Source of the DNA: Deltaproteobacteria bacterium
GTDB lineage: Bacteria; Desulfobacterota; Dissulfuribacteria; Dissulfuribacterales; QOAL01
DNA: 64,000 nt
Reading direction: 5' to 3'
NCBI GenBank assembly: GCA_015493475.1
Contig: WGDC01000014.1
Coordinates: 21,259-85,258, forward strand
The notes under the pieces are model-generated. The model was not told the DNA's origin. It saw nothing but the letters and a program-made list of their open reading frames with translations, and did no database searches. Made by a program: the position numbers and the translations under genes. Numbering within the stretch: the stretch's first letter is position 1; each line of letters opens with the position of its first letter. Of this stretch, positions 27,160 to 36,998 are shown piece by piece.

Positions 27160-28038
27160 ATGATAAAAAATGTTGCCATAATTGATCTCGACACCCAGAG
27201 ACGGAAAAAAGAGATCATCTCCAAGATCAAAAGGATCCCCCCTCTGCCCGCTGCGGCACAGGAGGTCCTTACAATTGTGGCCCAAAACCCCCAGGACATA
27301 AGACGGCTTGAGCAGGTGATAATGCACGACCCCTCCCTTTCATCGCAGCTTCTAAAGGTAGCCAACTGCGCCGCATACTATCCCGCAAGCCAGATCACCA
27401 CCATACACAGGGCCATAGTGTTCCTCGGCTTTTCCGAAGTCAGGAGCCTTGCCCTGAGCCTGAGTATCTCCAGCGTATTCAAGGGCAAGAAATCACGCAC
27501 CGGTTTTGACAGGCAAAAATTCTGGGAACATTCCATAGCGACCGCAATGATAAGCAGGATACTGGCAGGGGAACTCGAAATTGAAGAGACGGATGTCTAT
27601 TTCACCTGCGGGCTGCTTCACGACCTTGGCAGAGCGGTCATGGACACGTGTTTCCCCCAGGACTGGAAGCGTATTCTAAACCTCGCAGAGGAAAACGGAT
27701 ATTCCCTGATCAAGGCGGAAAGAACCATGGGCTTCCCCCATAATGTCATTGGCGCCTGGCTCGTGAAAAACTGGGACCTGCCTTCAATCTACCACCGTGT
27801 CATCGCAAGCCACCACCTGCCCCCTGGCCATCCACACTTCAATACGGACGGCGCAATCATTGAGCTTGCCGACTACCTGAGCCACGAACTCGGCCTGGGC
27901 CTTTACATGTCTCCCCATTGCAACAAAACTGCGCTGGCCAATTACCTGGGACTTGGGCAGGAAAGGATAGAGCTCCTGCAAGAACACATCAACAAACTTG
28001 CGGAGATTGCCGAGGCCATTTCAAAGGGAATGCTTTGA
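27160..28038 (+). CDS. HDOD-domain signalling protein
   Basis: This 292-residue HDOD protein has an N-terminal RIPPLPAAAQEVL, the block MHDPSLSSQLLKVANCAAYYP (about 50-70), the helix IHRAIVFLGFSEVRSL, LLHDLGRAVMD near 150, and ASHHLPPGHPHF near 216. Such proteins are non-catalytic HD relatives acting in signal transduction. It faces a response-regulator/histidine-kinase-like gene across a 15-base convergent gap. It is related in layout to, but clearly distinct from, the two other HDOD genes here. Confidence 0.88.
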   Translation: MIKNVAIIDLDTQRRKKEIISKIKRIPPLPAAAQEVLTIVAQNPQDIRRLEQVIMHDPSLSSQLLKVANCAAYYPASQITTIHRAIVFLGFSEVRSLALSLSISSVFKGKKSRTGFDRQKFWEHSIATAMISRILAGELEIEETDVYFTCGLLHDLGRAVMDTCFPQDWKRILNLAEENGYSLIKAERTMGFPHNVIGAWLVKNWDLPSIYHRVIASHHLPPGHPHFNTDGAIIELADYLSHELGLGLYMSPHCNKTALANYLGLGQERIELLQEHINKLAEIAEAISKGML

Positions 28039-28053
28039 AAACCGACCCCTGAC

Positions 28054-29034
28054 CTAACCTTCCGCAGCCCTCTGGAGGTCTATTATGCCCTCCGTACCTG
28101 GATAGTCCTTTCTAGCGTACCTTGTAATATCCGTGAGCTTGTGAACGAGTTCTCCAAGGTACTCAACCTGCGTTTCAAGCCTTAAAAGGGGTTTCCTGTC
28201 TAAAGATGAAGAGGAGGAACGAAGAAGCTCGCAATTAAGGAGAATTGCCTGGAGGGGCTGACTGAACTCGTGGGCCACGGCCCCTGCCATCTCCACAATA
28301 CCTTCGAGGCGCTGCTGTTCAAGAAGCGCCTTTTGCGCCTCCTTCAGCTCTGTTATATCGAGAATCAACACAGCAATCTCGTTGCCTTCGGGCCTTTTTG
28401 TAGAAGAAATCAGGAACCACCTTTCAGTTTCTTCGTCAAAATACTCAAAATTGCCTTTTTTACTGCTGCTTATCATTTCCTCAATAAGTTCCCTGCCAAA
28501 GGGCAGCCTCGGCGCCCCAAGCTGTTCTGTCAGGTTAAAAAGCTCCCATGCAGACTTGTTGGCCCACTGGATGCAGCCTTCAAGGTCTATGATGACCAGG
28601 CCTGCACCTATACGCGAAATGACCTTTCCCCAGAGCTCCCTTTCCAGGCTGACCCTTCTCTCTATGCTGGCGATTTCCACCGCTCGCTGGATAATGTCCT
28701 TAAGCTGCTTTGCGTCAACAGGCTTCTCGAGGTAAGAGAACGCACCCTTCTTCATGGATATGACCGCGTCGTCAACCTTTCCATAGGCCGTCATTATGAT
28801 AACGGGGATGAAAGGCGCAATCTCTTTTATCTTGGACAGGAGCTCTACACCCTTTAGACCGTCCATCCTCTGATCGGTAAGTACGAGATCGAAATCGCCA
28901 TCCTTGAACAGGTTGAGGGCATCCATGGGATTGTCACAGGATGTGACGTTGAGCCCCATAAGCTCCAGACGCATCTTCAAGACCGTCAAGATGTTTTCGT
29001 CATCGTCAACAAGAAGAATTTTTTTGGTGGGCAT
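28054..29034 (-). CDS. REC-PAS-HisKA protein lacking the ATPase domain
   Basis: From the ATG at 29034 (AAGGA eight bases upstream) the product has 325 residues. A receiver domain (about 5-120) has phospho-acceptor Asp54 in LVLTDQRMDG and Lys104 in YLEKPVD. A PAS domain (about 135-240) and a HisKA dimerisation helix with His255 in GAVAHEFSQPL follow. The protein ends about 65 residues later with no HATPase_c (N, G1, G2 boxes). It therefore cannot phosphorylate itself; it may be a phosphotransfer or dimerising partner, or a truncated kinase. The 15-base gap to the convergent HDOD gene leaves no room for the missing domain. Confidence 0.82.
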   Translation of the reverse strand: MPTKKILLVDDDENILTVLKMRLELMGLNVTSCDNPMDALNLFKDGDFDLVLTDQRMDGLKGVELLSKIKEIAPFIPVIIMTAYGKVDDAVISMKKGAFSYLEKPVDAKQLKDIIQRAVEIASIERRVSLERELWGKVISRIGAGLVIIDLEGCIQWANKSAWELFNLTEQLGAPRLPFGRELIEEMISSSKKGNFEYFDEETERWFLISSTKRPEGNEIAVLILDITELKEAQKALLEQQRLEGIVEMAGAVAHEFSQPLQAILLNCELLRSSSSSLDRKPLLRLETQVEYLGELVHKLTDITRYARKDYPGTEGIIDLQRAAEG

Positions 29035-29108
29035 AATTTTTATCCTTAACGATATTGACAAATCTCCAACCTGTTTTATAAGCAAATTATATACCTTAAT
29101 AGAGAAAC

Positions 29109-29992
29109 ATGAAACGGGCAAATTTAGATAACATAAGAAAAACAGTGGAAAAACTTGCCGTTCACATCGGTCCAAGGCCAATAAAACGGCGGGACAGACT
29201 GGCAAAGGCAAGGACCTTCATAGCCGAGTCCTTCCGGGGCTTCGGCATGTCCGTCGCCCTTCAACCCGTGATCTACATGGGGATTTAGTACCATAATATC
29301 ATCGCCGGATGGAAGCGAAGCGCCACCCTTTCCATGCATGAAAAGGCCATCCTTGTAGTAGGAGCCCACTACGATACTGTCTCTTCTACGCCTGGATCCG
29401 ACGACAACGCAAGCGGCGTCGCGGCCCTCATAGAAACCGCAAACCTCCTTTCTCCTGTGGAACTTGACAACGTCATCTTCGCCGCCTTTTGTATGGAAGA
29501 ACCACCGGTTTTCAGTACAAGGAACATGGGAAGCCACCGTTATGCGAAACACCTAAAAAAATGGGCCAGAAGCTCATGGGAATGATTTGCCTTGAGATTG
29601 GTCGGCTACTTTTCAAACAGGCCGGATAGCCAGCAATACCCCTTTCCCTTCATGGACAGGTTGTATCGAGACACGGGAGACTTTATAGCAATTGTTGGAA
29701 ACCTGAAATCCTGAGACCTGACATTGAGATTGAAGAAACTTTTCAGGGAATACAGCCCTATTCCGGTAGAGACCTTGAATGCCCCTGCTATCATGGTCGG
29801 CATTGATTTTTCAGACCACTGGGCCTTTCAAAAACTCGGTTACAAGGCCATAATGGTGACAGACACCGCCTTTTACGGAACCCGAATTACCACAGGGCAA
29901 CCGACACCCCTTCCACGCTCAACTACAAAAAGGCCGCCCAGATCGTGGACGGCCTTGCAGGTTCCATTTCCAATATTTGCTCCATTGGTTAA
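29109..29992 (+). pseudogene. M28-family zinc aminopeptidase pseudogene
   Basis: The first frame (ATG 29109) gives TVEKLAVHIGPRP and, past a TAG at 29286, VGAHYDTVSSTPGSDDNASG, the metal-binding signature of M28 peptidases (HYD and the DDNASG Asp). The frame then stops at 29585. Similarity goes on in another frame (YPFPFMDR, DTGDFIAIVGNLKS, then SPIPVETLNAPAIMVGIDFSDHW) and again in a third frame (NYHRATDTPSTLNYKKAAQ) to a TAA at 29990. At least two frameshifts and several stops make this a decayed gene. Its end overlaps the next gene on the opposite strand by four bases. Confidence 0.85.
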
Positions 29993-30483
29993 TCCCTATG
30001 CCACTCAATACGCACGCTATTTTCGCCGTCTCCGTATTCAATGCCGTAGCTGCCCTGGTAGGAACGCCGTACCGCCTCGCCTATACGTTTCGCAAGGTGA
30101 ATACCAGTAGTAAGCACCTCTACAGCACCGTCCTCATTTCTTGTCTCCATTATCCTTTCCAGTGGATGCTCGGCCTTTTCCGCCTTTTCCTCATTCCTTA
30201 TAAGGTTCAATATCTCCTTGCCATGTCCCTTTAGAAACCTACCGCTGAGCCTGATCACGCCGGCAGCCATCTTCTCCCTTATTCTCCTGCAGGCAGGGCA
30301 CAGAGCCCTATTGGCCTTATCAGGCCTTTCTTCCATCCACGCCCAGCGGCCGCCTGAATAGACACAGCCGCAACCTGTACACACTGTCGGCTCAGGAAAC
30401 TTTTCGGTTGAGCGGTAGGGATCGTGCCTTTTTTCCTTAACCAGCCTGTCAAGCCTGCCAAACTTGCCTTTGTCCATAAGCAC
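29989..30483 (-). CDS. BCAM0308-type protein with treble zinc site
   Basis: The 164-residue product has an N-terminal basic part (KEKRHDPYRSTEKFPEPT) and a zinc-ribbon-like CTGCG and CPACRR pair (about 35 and 62). The helical body has GRFLKGHGKEILNLIRNEEKAEKAE, followed by a beta-rich end with TTGIHLAKRIGEAVRRSYQG. I recognise this pattern as the family known as BCAM0308, found in proteobacteria near nucleotide-stress genes; its function is not known to me. The zinc-ribbon resembles that of NMD3/ribosome-associated proteins. It is a single gene with a strong CACCTCCT-complement ribosome site upstream. Confidence 0.65.
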   Translation of the reverse strand: MLMDKGKFGRLDRLVKEKRHDPYRSTEKFPEPTVCTGCGCVYSGGRWAWMEERPDKANRALCPACRRIREKMAAGVIRLSGRFLKGHGKEILNLIRNEEKAEKAEHPLERIMETRNEDGAVEVLTTGIHLAKRIGEAVRRSYQGSYGIEYGDGENSVRIEWHRD

Positions 30484-30578
30484 CTCCTCGGCTCTTTAAT
30501 AGGGAACACAACCGAACCACCTTTCTATTATTAAAGGTAGGTACCAGCCAACCCATGGACAAGGGCACAGGTCACCGA

Positions 30579-31136
30579 CTATTTCTTTTGGTAAGTCCCC
30601 AAAAGGACCGCTTCTGATAAAACATGGCCATCCATGGCAGCCTCGAGCTCTGGCCTTGTGGGACGCTTCAGGCTATCAAGCATCGTGTCAAGGGCGTAGA
30701 GCCTGAAAAAATACCTGTGACATCCGATAGGGGGACATGGCCCTCCGTATCCGGTCCTGTGCCAGTCGTTCAGCCCGGATTTCACTCCAGGGGGAAGCAT
30801 GGCATCTGTTACGCCCTCACGGAGTTCGTCTATTTCGGAGGGAATATCAAAAAGTATCCAGTGTACCCAGATCATCTTTGGGTTTGCCGGATCAGGTGCA
30901 TCCGGGTCCTCCACAATCAGGGCGAAGCTCTTGGTGCCTTGAGGAACACCATCCCACTCAAGCGGCGGGGATACATCCTTACCATCGCAGGTGTAGATAG
31001 CCGGAATTTCGCCGCCATTTTCAAAGGCTGCGGACCTGAGTTGAAAAGACATTGCAACCTCCCCTGATACAAGATTAAAGGCCATGAACAAAAATGATAG
31101 CAAGAGAAAATAGACAATATGGCTAAATTTTTTCAT
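30579..31136 (-). CDS. YbhB/YbcL family Raf-kinase-inhibitor-like (PEBP) protein, exported
   Basis: From the ATG at 31136 the protein has 185 residues with a signal peptide of about 25 residues. The PEBP fold is shown by TCDGKDVSPPLEW, IVEDPDAPDP, WVHWILFDIP and the anion-binding motif YGGPCPPIGCHRYFF. Bacterial YbhB/YbcL proteins have this fold, but their ligand is not settled. The longer frame (31199) would give an N-terminal extension without family similarity. The signal sequence implies a periplasmic protein. Confidence 0.88.
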   Translation of the reverse strand: MKKFSHIVYFLLLSFLFMAFNLVSGEVAMSFQLRSAAFENGGEIPAIYTCDGKDVSPPLEWDGVPQGTKSFALIVEDPDAPDPANPKMIWVHWILFDIPSEIDELREGVTDAMLPPGVKSGLNDWHRTGYGGPCPPIGCHRYFFRLYALDTMLDSLKRPTRPELEAAMDGHVLSEAVLLGTYQKK

Positions 31137-31386
31137 ACCTTTAATCTTATCAAAAAACTCAGGTCTTTTGAACTGCCAATTGGGACTTGACCATTTCACG
31201 AAAGCGCTTAGCTTCTTTCAAGGAAAGCCATTGATAAGTCGTTTGCCTCTGTGATGAATGCGTTCTTATTGCAGGAAAATGTACAGGCGCATCAAGTTTG
31301 TATACCATTTTTGTGGATGCTCAATCAATGTCAATGAAAATGGAAGCCGTTTTTCAACCGCCGGCAAAGGAAAAAAGGAGGCAGCC

Positions 31387-31776
31387 ATGACGAAGAGCAG
31401 AAGACCACTGACAAAGAAAGAAATAGGTGAATTCAGAAAACTACTCCTTGAAAAGAGGGAAGAAATATGGAAGGAGATCAGAACCGAGTTGAAGTCCAGG
31501 GTAAGCGAGGAATATCATGGACTCATAAACGACGTTAACGATGAACAGGACCTGGCCCAGATAGACCTCCAGGAAGAGGTTGTCCTCGGAGTCTTGGAGA
31601 CCAGGAAAAAAGAGCTCGAGGCCATCAGCCAGGCCCTGTGGAGAATTGAACACGGCGAGTACGGACGATGCATTGAGTGCGAAGACTGGATATGCACAGA
31701 AAGGCTTAAGGTGAGACCCTGGGCCGTCTACTGTATCCCGTGCAAGGAGAGGCTTGAGAAGCTTGGAAAGGTGTAG
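31387..31776 (+). CDS. TraR/DksA-family zinc-finger protein
   Basis: The 129-residue product has a coiled-coil N-terminal half (about 10-85) with acidic residues at the turn (NDVNDEQDLAQID). A C4 zinc finger follows with Cys95, Cys98, Cys116 and Cys119 (GRCIECEDW and VYCIPCKE). DksA homologues bind in the secondary channel of RNA polymerase and with ppGpp adjust rRNA and stress transcription. The ATG at 31387 has GGAGG five bases upstream; the upstream in-frame part is not conserved. The stop lies 15 bases from that of the convergent glycosyltransferase gene. Confidence 0.9.
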   Translation: MTKSRRPLTKKEIGEFRKLLLEKREEIWKEIRTELKSRVSEEYHGLINDVNDEQDLAQIDLQEEVVLGVLETRKKELEAISQALWRIEHGEYGRCIECEDWICTERLKVRPWAVYCIPCKERLEKLGKV

Positions 31777-31791
31777 GCCCGTATTCCAATA

Positions 31792-32745
31792 TCACCTGCG
31801 AAGAGCCGATAAAAGAGCACCCTCCGCTGCATGAGGGTCAATCTGCCTAAGACAGACAGGCTCCGGACATTTCCTATAGCTTTCTCCACAGGGGCTGCAT
31901 GGGGCCTTGCTTCTAAAAACTGTTACATTCCTGCAGACAGGCGCCCAGAGCTCCGGGTTGGTGGGTCCGAAGTTGATATATGTTCTCGCCCCGCACCATG
32001 CTGACAGATGAGAAACGCCAGAATCATTTCCCCAGAAAACCCTGGTCCGCCCGAGAAGGTTGGATAGGCCTCCGAGATCGAATCCCATTGCAATTTGAAC
32101 CCTTCCATCAAAGCCGCGAGCGAACCTTTCCACATCCTCTATCATACCTCCTTCGGCAGGTCCCAGGATGAAACAGCAGGTCATCCCGGGGGCATTATCG
32201 AGGAGCCTTGCCGCCACGTCCATGAACATTGACAGTGGCAGGTTCTTCATAGCACTGCCACTGCCCGGATGAATAGACAGGTCAAATCCCTCCCGCTCAT
32301 CCATAGCCATTGAATATGAAAGGGGCATCAGGAAATCACCAAAATCTGCCCCCTTTTCGTTTAACTCGTTGCAGACCTGCTGAAACTGAAAGGCCGAGCA
32401 GTTTGTGCCGCCTGGCCCTTCATCCACCGTGAATATAACCCTTGCCTTCAGCCTGGAATCCGGCATCATTAAGATGGTTGGGACAAGACCCCTCCTTCTC
32501 GTAAACCACCAGATATCATCAAAATAATCGAGATGCGGAGGAATCGTTCCGGTAAAAAGCTGTGAAAATGCCGCTGAATTTGCGGGGAACACAGAGGTAA
32601 CCTCGCCGATAGCCTTGAAAAAAAGGCATCTCTCCGGATCACCCGCCAATGTGAAATCCCCGAGGTGTTTCTTTATTAAACGAAGAGCGGGCAGAGACAA
32701 CAACAGGTCCCCAAGGGCACCCTGGTTCACGACCAAAGTTCGCAT
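31792..32745 (-). CDS. Glycosyltransferase family 9 (heptosyltransferase-like)
   Basis: The 317-residue product has the GT9 two-Rossmann layout. The N-terminal part has NQGALGDLLLSLPALRLIKK (residues 7-26). The C-terminal half has DLSIHPGSGSAMKNLP, then FILGPAEGG and FWGNDSGVSHLSAWCG, which form the ADP-sugar site of ADP-heptose:LPS heptosyltransferases. It presumably adds a sugar to LPS core. Cys-rich KAPCSPCGESYRKCPEPVCL near the end is typical of several GT9 enzymes. ATG 32745 has GGAGG four bases upstream. Confidence 0.85.
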   Translation of the reverse strand: MRTLVVNQGALGDLLLSLPALRLIKKHLGDFTLAGDPERCLFFKAIGEVTSVFPANSAAFSQLFTGTIPPHLDYFDDIWWFTRRRGLVPTILMMPDSRLKARVIFTVDEGPGGTNCSAFQFQQVCNELNEKGADFGDFLMPLSYSMAMDEREGFDLSIHPGSGSAMKNLPLSMFMDVAARLLDNAPGMTCCFILGPAEGGMIEDVERFARGFDGRVQIAMGFDLGGLSNLLGRTRVFWGNDSGVSHLSAWCGARTYINFGPTNPELWAPVCRNVTVFRSKAPCSPCGESYRKCPEPVCLRQIDPHAAEGALLSALRR

Positions 32746-32911
32746 AGAACCTCCAATGTCCAAAATGATTACGCCCTAGGCGAGGCCGTGGCAGAAAAAC
32801 GCTACAAATAACCGGATAAATAAGTTACAGTGTTGGCCTTGTAGGGAATAATAATACCAAGTCGGAGTGACGACTACAGGAACCGTCCATTTTTCAAGGA
32901 GGAAATACTAA

Positions 32912-34132
32912 ATGGCAGGGGAAAAGATCACTATAAATACAGACAACACCATAAGCGTACCTGAAAATCCCATCATTCCCTTCATAGAGGGAGACGGGAT
33001 AGGCCCGGATATATGGCAGGCTACCCGCATGGTGCTTGATTCAGCGGTCGAGAAGGCTTACGGCGGCAGGCGCTCCATTTCATGGAAGGAAATATTCGCC
33101 GGGGAAAAGGCCATGGAAAAGACCGGCGAGTACCTTCCCAAGGAAACCCTTGAGGCCCTCTCGGAATACGTGGTCGCCATAAAGGGCCCCCTTACAACCC
33201 CTGTTGGTGAAGGAATAAGGAGTCTTAACGTCACTTTAAGGCAGGTGCTTAACCTTTATGCATGCGTGAGGCCTGTACGTTATTTCAGTGGTGTTCCAAG
33301 CCCCGTAAAGAGGCCGGAGCTTGTAGACATGATCATATTCAGGGAAAATACGGAAGATGTCTATGCCGGCATCGAGTGGGCCGCAGGAAGCCCGGAGGCC
33401 ATGAAGGTAATAGATTTTCTCGGAAAGGAACTCGGCGCTGATATCCGCCCGGACTCCGGTATCGGCATAAAGCCTATTAGCAGGACGGGTACCTTCAGGC
33501 TTATGAAAAAGGCGGTCAGGTACGCCATCGACAACAACAGGGATTCTGTCACCATAGTTCACAAGGGTAACATCATGAAATACACAGAGGGGGCATTCAG
33601 AAACTGGGGCTACGAGCTTGCAGAAACTGAATTCCCCCAAGAAACCATAACGGAAGCCGCCGTATGGGAAAAGCACGGTGGCAAGGTTCCGGAAGGAAAG
33701 ATAGTAATAAAGGATCGCATTGCTGATGCCATGTTCCAGCAGATACTTTTAAGACCTTCTGAGTATGGGGTACTTGCCCTGCCAAACCTTAACGGGGATT
33801 ACATGTCGGACGCCCTGGCAGCCCAGGTGGGAGGGCTCGGCATGGCTCCAGGTGCAAACATTGGAGACGGGGTGGCACTCTTTGAGGCAACCCACGGCAC
33901 GGCGCCAAAATATGCGGGCCTCGACAAGGTGAATCCCGGTTCCTTGATCCTTTCAGGGGCCATGATGCTTGAATACCTAGGCTGGTTAGAGGCGAGAGAC
34001 AGGATATACAGTGGCATCGAAAAGGCCATCGCAAAAAAAAGGGTCACCTACGACCTTGCGCGTCAGATACCAGATGCCACAGAGGTAAAATGCTCCGAGT
34101 TTGCAAAAAGTATCATTGAATCCATGGATTAG
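32912..34132 (+). CDS. icd: Isocitrate dehydrogenase (NADP)
   Basis: This 406-residue enzyme oxidatively decarboxylates isocitrate to 2-oxoglutarate in the TCA cycle. [13 protein letters not shown] (near 146-158) and [12 protein letters not shown] (near 219-230) carry substrate and metal residues. NLNGDYMSD and [21 protein letters not shown] carry the coenzyme loop. Lys-Tyr in PKYAG matches the NADP-specific E. coli enzyme. AAGGAGGAAATACTAA before the ATG is a strong ribosome site. The last 32 bases overlap the start assigned to the ComF-like gene. Confidence 0.96.
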   Translation: MAGEKITINTDNTISVPENPIIPFIEGDGIGPDIWQATRMVLDSAVEKAYGGRRSISWKEIFAGEKAMEKTGEYLPKETLEALSEYVVAIKGPLTTPVGEGIRSLNVTLRQVLNLYACVRPVRYFSGVPSPVKRPELVDMIIFRENTEDVYAGIEWAAGSPEAMKVIDFLGKELGADIRPDSGIGIKPISRTGTFRLMKKAVRYAIDNNRDSVTIVHKGNIMKYTEGAFRNWGYELAETEFPQETITEAAVWEKHGGKVPEGKIVIKDRIADAMFQQILLRPSEYGVLALPNLNGDYMSDALAAQVGGLGMAPGANIGDGVALFEATHGTAPKYAGLDKVNPGSLILSGAMMLEYLGWLEARDRIYSGIEKAIAKKRVTYDLARQIPDATEVKCSEFAKSIIESMD

Positions 34133-34916
34133 CCTGTTAAGAAACTGGCTTTCAAGCCGGACCGGCAGAATTTCCCGCCAGTCTGGCCGGCTTCTCGATT
34201 TTGTTTTCCCTCGCCTCTGTCCCGCGTGCTCATCGCCGACTCCGGTACCATGGAGCCTGCCGTTATGCGCCGAATGCATGGGAAAAATCAGGAAGATTCC
34301 GTCACCTATCTGCCCCCGCTGCGGAACTCCCCTTGAATCCAGAACCTCTATGACGCATCTTTGTCAAGACTGCATGGTACGACCCGGTCCCATTGACTGG
34401 GCAAGATCTGTTCTCGTATACGAAGAACCGGTGGCACCCCTCATAAGGAACTTCAAATACCGAGGAGACAACTCCAGCCTCAAGGCTCTTATAGAAATAG
34501 CTAGGCCCCTTGCCGAGACTGTCATGGACTGTGCCCCTGCGGAAATCCACAGCGAGGCTGAGAAAACTTGCGTCGTGCCCGTTCCCCTCCATCCAAGGCG
34601 GCTCAGAAAAAGGATGTTCAACCAGGCCCTTGTCATGGCGCGGGCGCTATTTCCCGGTCTGATAGTGAAACATGGCATGGTCCGGAGAACAGTTCACAAC
34701 TCTCCCCAGAGAGGACTTTCAAGGAAAGAGAGGCGTCAAAATGTGAGGGGCATATTCGAGGCCGGCTCCATAGAAGACTTCAGCCATTTCATCATTTTTG
34801 ACGATGTCCTGACAACAGGCAGCACGGTCCGTGAAATGGCTCGGATGCTTAAGGGAAAAGGGGCCAGGAAGGTACTCGCGCTTACCCTTGCCCGTACATT
34901 AAGGGATGTCTGCTAA
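34101..34916 (+). CDS. ComF-family phosphoribosyltransferase-like protein
   Basis: The 271-residue frame has an N-terminal double zinc ribbon (CPAC, CAEC, CPRCG, CQDC; about 40-92). A PRTase domain follows, with [18 protein letters not shown] and the PRPP loop [17 protein letters not shown]. ComF is needed for DNA uptake in competent bacteria; in non-competent ones it may serve in recombination. The start is uncertain: TTG 34101 overlaps icd by 32 bases and has no good ribosome site; a start within the first 35 residues is possible. The 3' end overlaps the convergent binding-protein gene by four bases. Confidence 0.82.
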   Translation: MQKVSLNPWISLLRNWLSSRTGRISRQSGRLLDFVFPRLCPACSSPTPVPWSLPLCAECMGKIRKIPSPICPRCGTPLESRTSMTHLCQDCMVRPGPIDWARSVLVYEEPVAPLIRNFKYRGDNSSLKALIEIARPLAETVMDCAPAEIHSEAEKTCVVPVPLHPRRLRKRMFNQALVMARALFPGLIVKHGMVRRTVHNSPQRGLSRKERRQNVRGIFEAGSIEDFSHFIIFDDVLTTGSTVREMARMLKGKGARKVLALTLARTLRDVC

Positions 34917-36124
34917 TGAACAAGCCCCCAGTGGCCCGAAAAAAACCTGAGGACTGAAAGGGAGGACGGATCAAGACGCGAATGATCCCTCTTGTCAAAG
35001 TAAAATTTCCCCACCACCCCGCGATAGCCCTTGATACCCTTTTCAAGAACCGATCTCAGGGCCTTGCGGCTGCCCACTCCTCCCCTTGTCGATTTGAGGG
35101 CCATGACCACCACGTGCAGCGCATCCCAGGCCTGTGCAGCATAAAGCCGTGCTCCAAAAGGAAGGACGTCAAGTTCACTGCCCCATTTGTTGAGAAAATT
35201 CCTTGCGCTGAAGGAAAGCCCCCTTCTCAGTCCCTCCGGGGCAAGAGCAGATGGGACAGCCACAAAGATGAGCTCGCTTCCGGTCGAGTTTCCAGCCTGC
35301 AACAATGACGGATCAAAAAGCCCGTGAGATATCCCGATAGGCAGGTCCGCCCCGTGAAGCGAATTTATCACAAGGGGCATTGCCGAGCTGTTCGCCCATA
35401 ACAGAGCAGCGTCCGGATCACACCTGTCTATGAAGGCAAACTTTCTCGCCACGTCCTCCTTGTTAAGATTGAATCCTTGGGCACACCCGATCTTTAAGCC
35501 GTATTCCGGGGCGTATCCACGTATCCATAGAAAAAGTTCCCTGTAAAATTCACCCGCCTCGACTATGACACCGAGGTTCTGGTAACCGCGCCTCTTGAAA
35601 ACCGAGAAAAGTGCCTTCAGCTCCGATGAAAAATTAAGCGTAGTGGAAAAAATCCACTTCGTCTTCAGCCCGGAGAATGTCAGTACCGGAGCTGTGCCAG
35701 ATATTAATACAAGCGGTATCCTGCTCTTTTCCGCGAACTTCCTCAGTAAGATACAATTTTGTGGTGCAGAGGGGCCTATCAAAGCCACCACGCCCTGATC
35801 CTTCAACTTGGTAGCGCCTTCTATCATCCTCTTGCCGTCTGAGGCCGTATCAAAAACAGTTATTTCAATGTGTCTTCCCCCTACGCCGCCAAGCAGATTG
35901 ATATCCTCCACTGCAAACTGGATCGATTTGTACGCTGCCTCTCCACTCTGGCTCAATGGTCCCGACAGATCGAGGAGTACACCTATTCGGACCTGCCCTG
36001 CGAGAGCGCTGTAAACGGTATGGGCAAAGATGACCTGCATGAAAAGCAGGCAGAGCACGGCACAAGCCGCCACGGGACAAGCATTACTACCCGTCATTTT
36101 CCAACGTATGCCAGACAAACCCAA
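34913..36124 (-). CDS. Periplasmic binding protein, branched-chain amino acid type / LpoA-like
   Basis: The 403-residue protein has a signal peptide (ending about YSALA, near 41) and a Peripla_BP_6 fold. RIGVLLDLSGPLSQSGEAA is the first strand and loop, EDINLLGGVGGRHIEI follows, and ALIGPSAPQNCILL near 135 marks the first domain end. No transporter genes are nearby. It lies one base after cpoB in a run with tolB. In delta-type genomes such lone proteins are often called penicillin-binding-protein activators (LpoA-like). That function is inferred from context only. Confidence 0.75.
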   Translation of the reverse strand: MGLSGIRWKMTGSNACPVAACAVLCLLFMQVIFAHTVYSALAGQVRIGVLLDLSGPLSQSGEAAYKSIQFAVEDINLLGGVGGRHIEITVFDTASDGKRMIEGATKLKDQGVVALIGPSAPQNCILLRKFAEKSRIPLVLISGTAPVLTFSGLKTKWIFSTTLNFSSELKALFSVFKRRGYQNLGVIVEAGEFYRELFLWIRGYAPEYGLKIGCAQGFNLNKEDVARKFAFIDRCDPDAALLWANSSAMPLVINSLHGADLPIGISHGLFDPSLLQAGNSTGSELIFVAVPSALAPEGLRRGLSFSARNFLNKWGSELDVLPFGARLYAAQAWDALHVVVMALKSTRGGVGSRKALRSVLEKGIKGYRGVVGKFYFDKRDHSRLDPSSLSVLRFFSGHWGLVH

Positions 36125-36985
36125 TCACCTCAGAAGCTTCAATTGCCTCTTGGCCGCCTTTGCCTGAGGGGTCGTCGGAAAACTCTTTATGAGCCTTTTC
36201 AGTAGTATCCTTGCGCTTTCCTTGTCTCCAAGCTTTGCAAATGCAAATCCCTGTTTAAGCAGCGCATCCGGCACCTTGTTACTCTTGGGAAACTTGTTAA
36301 TGACCTTATTATATTCAAGAATGGCCTCCTCATATCTGGAACGCTTGTATTCACATTCACCTATCCAGAAATGAGCGTTCGCCACCATTGGGGAGCCCGG
36401 ATGCTGTTTTATGAAATCCCTGAAGGCGGACTTAGCCTCCTGATACTTCTGCATCTTAAACAGCTTGAGCCCCTCACGGTAAAGGTCTTCAGGCCTTGCA
36501 GCCGGCTTTGGCTCCTGGACCTGGACTTCCTCCTGAACTGTGGCGGACTTGGCGCCCCGAGGGGAGACCGTGCTGACACCCGGCTGTACGGCAGGAGACA
36601 TTTTACCAACTCTTTCAAGGCTTGACTGTATCTCCTCCTTAAGCTGTGCAAGCTCTGTCTCCTCTCTTTCCTGATTGTACTTGAGCTGGTCCACGAGGCC
36701 GTTCAACCTCATAAGCTCGCTTTCCAGGCCGTCGATACGGGCGTTCAGCCTTGCCACTGACTTTCGACCGTTTTCACCACTCTGGCCCTCTACCTCTACC
36801 ATTCGCTTCTTGAGGGTTTCAACCTCCTGGCCAATCCTGTGGGTCTCTATTTGAAGCCCGGAAACATTCCTGTCAAGCATGTCAAGCTGGGCCTGAGGCG
36901 CACATCCACCAAGAAAAAGGGCCAGTAAAATGATAAAAACTGGCACGGGCCGGGCAAACAGGTGTATCTTGTGAGCTGATTGCAT
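36125..36985 (-). CDS. cpoB: Cell division coordinator CpoB (YbgF), as lipoprotein
   Basis: From ATG 36985 the product has 286 residues. A lipobox FLGGC near 28 predicts a lipoprotein; E. coli CpoB is soluble. The N-terminal coiled coil (about 30-120) contains IETHRIGQEVETLKKRMVEV. The C-terminal TPR domain (about 165-285) has LYREGLKLFKMQKYQEAKSAF and AHFWIGECEYKRSRYEEAI. CpoB links Tol-Pal constriction with PBP1B. It follows tolB after 13 bases. The usual pal gene between tolB and cpoB is missing. Confidence 0.9.
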   Translation of the reverse strand: MQSAHKIHLFARPVPVFIILLALFLGGCAPQAQLDMLDRNVSGLQIETHRIGQEVETLKKRMVEVEGQSGENGRKSVARLNARIDGLESELMRLNGLVDQLKYNQEREETELAQLKEEIQSSLERVGKMSPAVQPGVSTVSPRGAKSATVQEEVQVQEPKPAARPEDLYREGLKLFKMQKYQEAKSAFRDFIKQHPGSPMVANAHFWIGECEYKRSRYEEAILEYNKVINKFPKSNKVPDALLKQGFAFAKLGDKESARILLKRLIKSFPTTPQAKAAKRQLKLLR

Positions 36986-36998
36986 TGGAAAAAATCCT

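Noticed and set aside
29286..29288. In-frame TAG in the M28 gene as a recoded (pyrrolysine) codon
   Set aside because: Later frameshifts and further stops show general decay, so the TAG is simply a nonsense mutation.
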